Below, piece by piece: positions 24,105 to 24,881 of a DNA stretch of 24,881 bases. A model generated the notes under the pieces. That model was not told the origin of the DNA and searched no databases. It saw nothing but the letters and a program-made list of their open reading frames with translations. Numbering within the stretch: position 1 is the stretch's first letter; every line of letters starts with the position of its first letter. This stretch comes from DATLYH01 sp035575035 (GTDB lineage: Bacteria; Planctomycetota; Planctomycetia; Gemmatales; Gemmataceae): the NCBI GenBank assembly GCA_035575035.1, contig DATLYH010000008.1:1-24881 (forward strand), in the 5' to 3' direction. Both the position numbers and the translations under genes were made by a program.

Positions 24105-24761
24105 CTACTTGACGTTATTCTTCAGCCACTGCTCCACTTCCGCAGGTTTGAAGCCCCCGGGGCCCGGCCCGCCCTTGTAGGCGATCCGGCCATCCGTGCC
24201 GATGACATACATCCGGTCGGGCCAAGCGGCGTAATCGTGGTTGACCTTGTTGTCGGCCCGGTCCACCAGGGCAGGGATGGAAAGGTTCAGGGTTGCCACG
24301 CACTGCTGGGCACGCTCGCTGCGCTCCTCCAGAGTGTTCGTTTGCCCCAGCTTCGCCAGAACTTCCTTGCCGTCCTTGATCACATAGAGGATGGAATCAG
24401 GATGGGCCTCGCGAATGTAGATGAGAAAGAACTCGGCCTTGTCCTTGTAGGTCTGATACAGCCGCTCCAGGTCGCCAGACTGGCGACGGAAGGGGGGTCA
24501 GGTATGGCTGCCGAAGATCAGGACGACCGGCTTTTTGCCGCGGAAGCTCGACAGTCGGACTTCCTTTTTGCCGGCGGCATCGGGCAGGGCAAAGTCGGGG
24601 GCCGGGTCGCCGACCTTGAGCCGGTCGGGCAATCGCTCTCCTCTCGCCGGGGGCGTGTTGACCTCGCCCGGCCTGGTGCCGGGCCGCTGTTTGCCCGGGT
24701 TGGGCTGGGCTGCCAGGAGCAGGGCAGCAGCCAAGCAACCACTGATCGCTAGCGTATGCAT
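24105..24761 (-). CDS. Deiodinase-like selenoprotein, read through an in-frame TGA (Sec88)
   Basis: 218 residues if TGA 24500-24498 is read as selenocysteine. The N-terminus (MHTLAISGCLAAALLLAAQ) is a short export signal; ISGC could also be a lipobox. The thioredoxin-like fold starts at VGDPAPDFALPDAAGK (50-65). LIFGSHT-U-PPF (81-91) puts the TGA exactly where iodothyronine deiodinases have catalytic Sec. FFLIYIREAH (111-120) matches the conserved YIxEAH, and its His is 32 residues after Sec, the same spacing as I recall in vertebrate type 1 enzyme. WPDRMYVIGTDGRIAYKGGPGP matches the C-terminal deiodinase signature. Both halves share one frame, so no frameshift is needed. ATG 24761 has AAAGGG eight bases upstream; a GTG at 24770 overlaps that site. 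Bacterial members probably act as periplasmic redox enzymes; the substrate is unknown. A pseudogene is the alternative, but conservation on both sides of TGA argues against it. Confidence 0.85.
24471..24500 (-). promoter_or_regulatory. Probable bacterial SECIS element with its UGA codon
   Basis: On the minus strand TGA (24500-24498) is followed by ten bases and then GTCGCCA, loop GTC, TGGCGAC (24487-24471), a perfect 7-bp stem. The loop starts with G, 17 bases after the TGA. The usual bacterial SECIS model asks for a small loop with G in one of its first two positions, 16-37 bases from UGA; this fits. It would bind SelB and recruit Sec-tRNA. Confidence 0.75.
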
Positions 24762-24778
24762 GAGACACACCCTTTGGG

Positions 24779-24828
24779 GCGAGCGGCCGGCGTCAGCCGG
24801 CCGGTGCGGGCGAGCGGCCGGCGTCAGC
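24779..24828. repeat. Two family B GTCA-hairpin repeats
   Basis: One full unit at 24779-24806 (CGGCCGGC, GTCA, GCCGGCCG) and one unit at 24810-24828 cut short after GCGTCAGCG. The truncated unit runs into the 3' end of the neighbouring minus-strand reading frame and supplies its stop codon. The units fill the gap upstream of the deiodinase-like gene. Confidence 0.88.
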
Positions 24829-24881
24829 GGGACGCGGACTGCGCCCTTAGCACCTCGGCCAATGCCGCCCGCGCCTCGGGA
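24824..24881 (-). CDS. 3' end of an unidentified gene (partial)
   Basis: The minus strand reads PEARAALAEVLRAQSASR and stops at TGA 24826-24824. The helical, Ala-rich sequence looks like a normal protein C-terminus, and the frame stays open to the window edge. Only 18 codons are visible, so neither family nor reality is certain. If real, it lies 62 bases upstream of the deiodinase-like gene and could share its transcript. Confidence 0.4.
   Translation of the reverse strand, partial: PEARAALAEVLRAQSASR

Noticed and set aside
24498..24770. A separate 90-residue redoxin-like protein, with a second small protein at 24105-24383.
   Set aside because: Both lie in the same frame, the TGA is at the family's catalytic position, and the second piece has no start with a ribosome binding site.

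Overview
The window is high-GC bacterial DNA from a planctomycete, most likely of the Gemmata type (Gemmataceae). The evidence is the gene content: the protein families DUF1501, DUF1549/DUF1553, DUF1800 and DUF1559 in one stretch, a sigma factor fused in an operon to a membrane Ser/Thr kinase with a TPR tail, and a very large surface protein with the LEERTVPA N-terminal motif and dockerin-like Asp repeats at its end. All assignments are made by reading motifs; no database search was run.

Layout. 1-258 (-): the first 86 codons of an N-acetylglucosamine-6-phosphate deacetylase. 661-4650 (-): a giant autotransporter-repeat surface protein. 4810-8783 (-): an ECF sigma factor and a Ser/Thr kinase sharing an ATGA overlap. 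9046-12219 (-): a MASE1-GAF-GAF hybrid histidine kinase with a receiver domain. 12491-13431 (-): a small double-CxxC protein and a histidine phosphatase, also ATGA-coupled. 13791-19718 (+): four exported or surface-type genes in series (DUF1549/1553, DUF1800, DUF1501, DUF1559). 19962-20917: three tRNAs (Val-GAC +, Pro-TGG -, Leu-CAG +). 21060-22364 (-): a GT87 membrane glycosyltransferase. 22610-23887 (-): a second DUF1501 protein. 24105-24761 (-): a deiodinase-like protein read through an in-frame TGA. 24824-24881 (-): the 3' end of another gene.

The most interesting item is the gene at 24105-24761. Simple gene calling splits it into two ORFs at a TGA, but both halves lie in the same frame and the TGA falls exactly at the catalytic Sec/Cys position of the iodothyronine deiodinase family (GSHT-U-PPF). 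A perfect 7-bp stem with a G-starting 3-nt loop begins 10 nt after the TGA and fits a bacterial SECIS element. I read it as a bacterial deiodinase-like selenoprotein.

Other signals: two families of short palindromic repeats, both built around a GTCA loop, fill the gaps around the surface-protein genes; a 63-bp in-frame duplication adds exactly three heptads to the juxtamembrane helix of the kinase; the tRNA-Leu gene has a near-duplicate hairpin-plus-spacer module on each side; and the tRNA-Val has C instead of the near-universal U at position 33. The regulatory genes (sigma/kinase, hybrid kinase) suggest signalling at the envelope, but nothing in the sequence ties them to a particular target.
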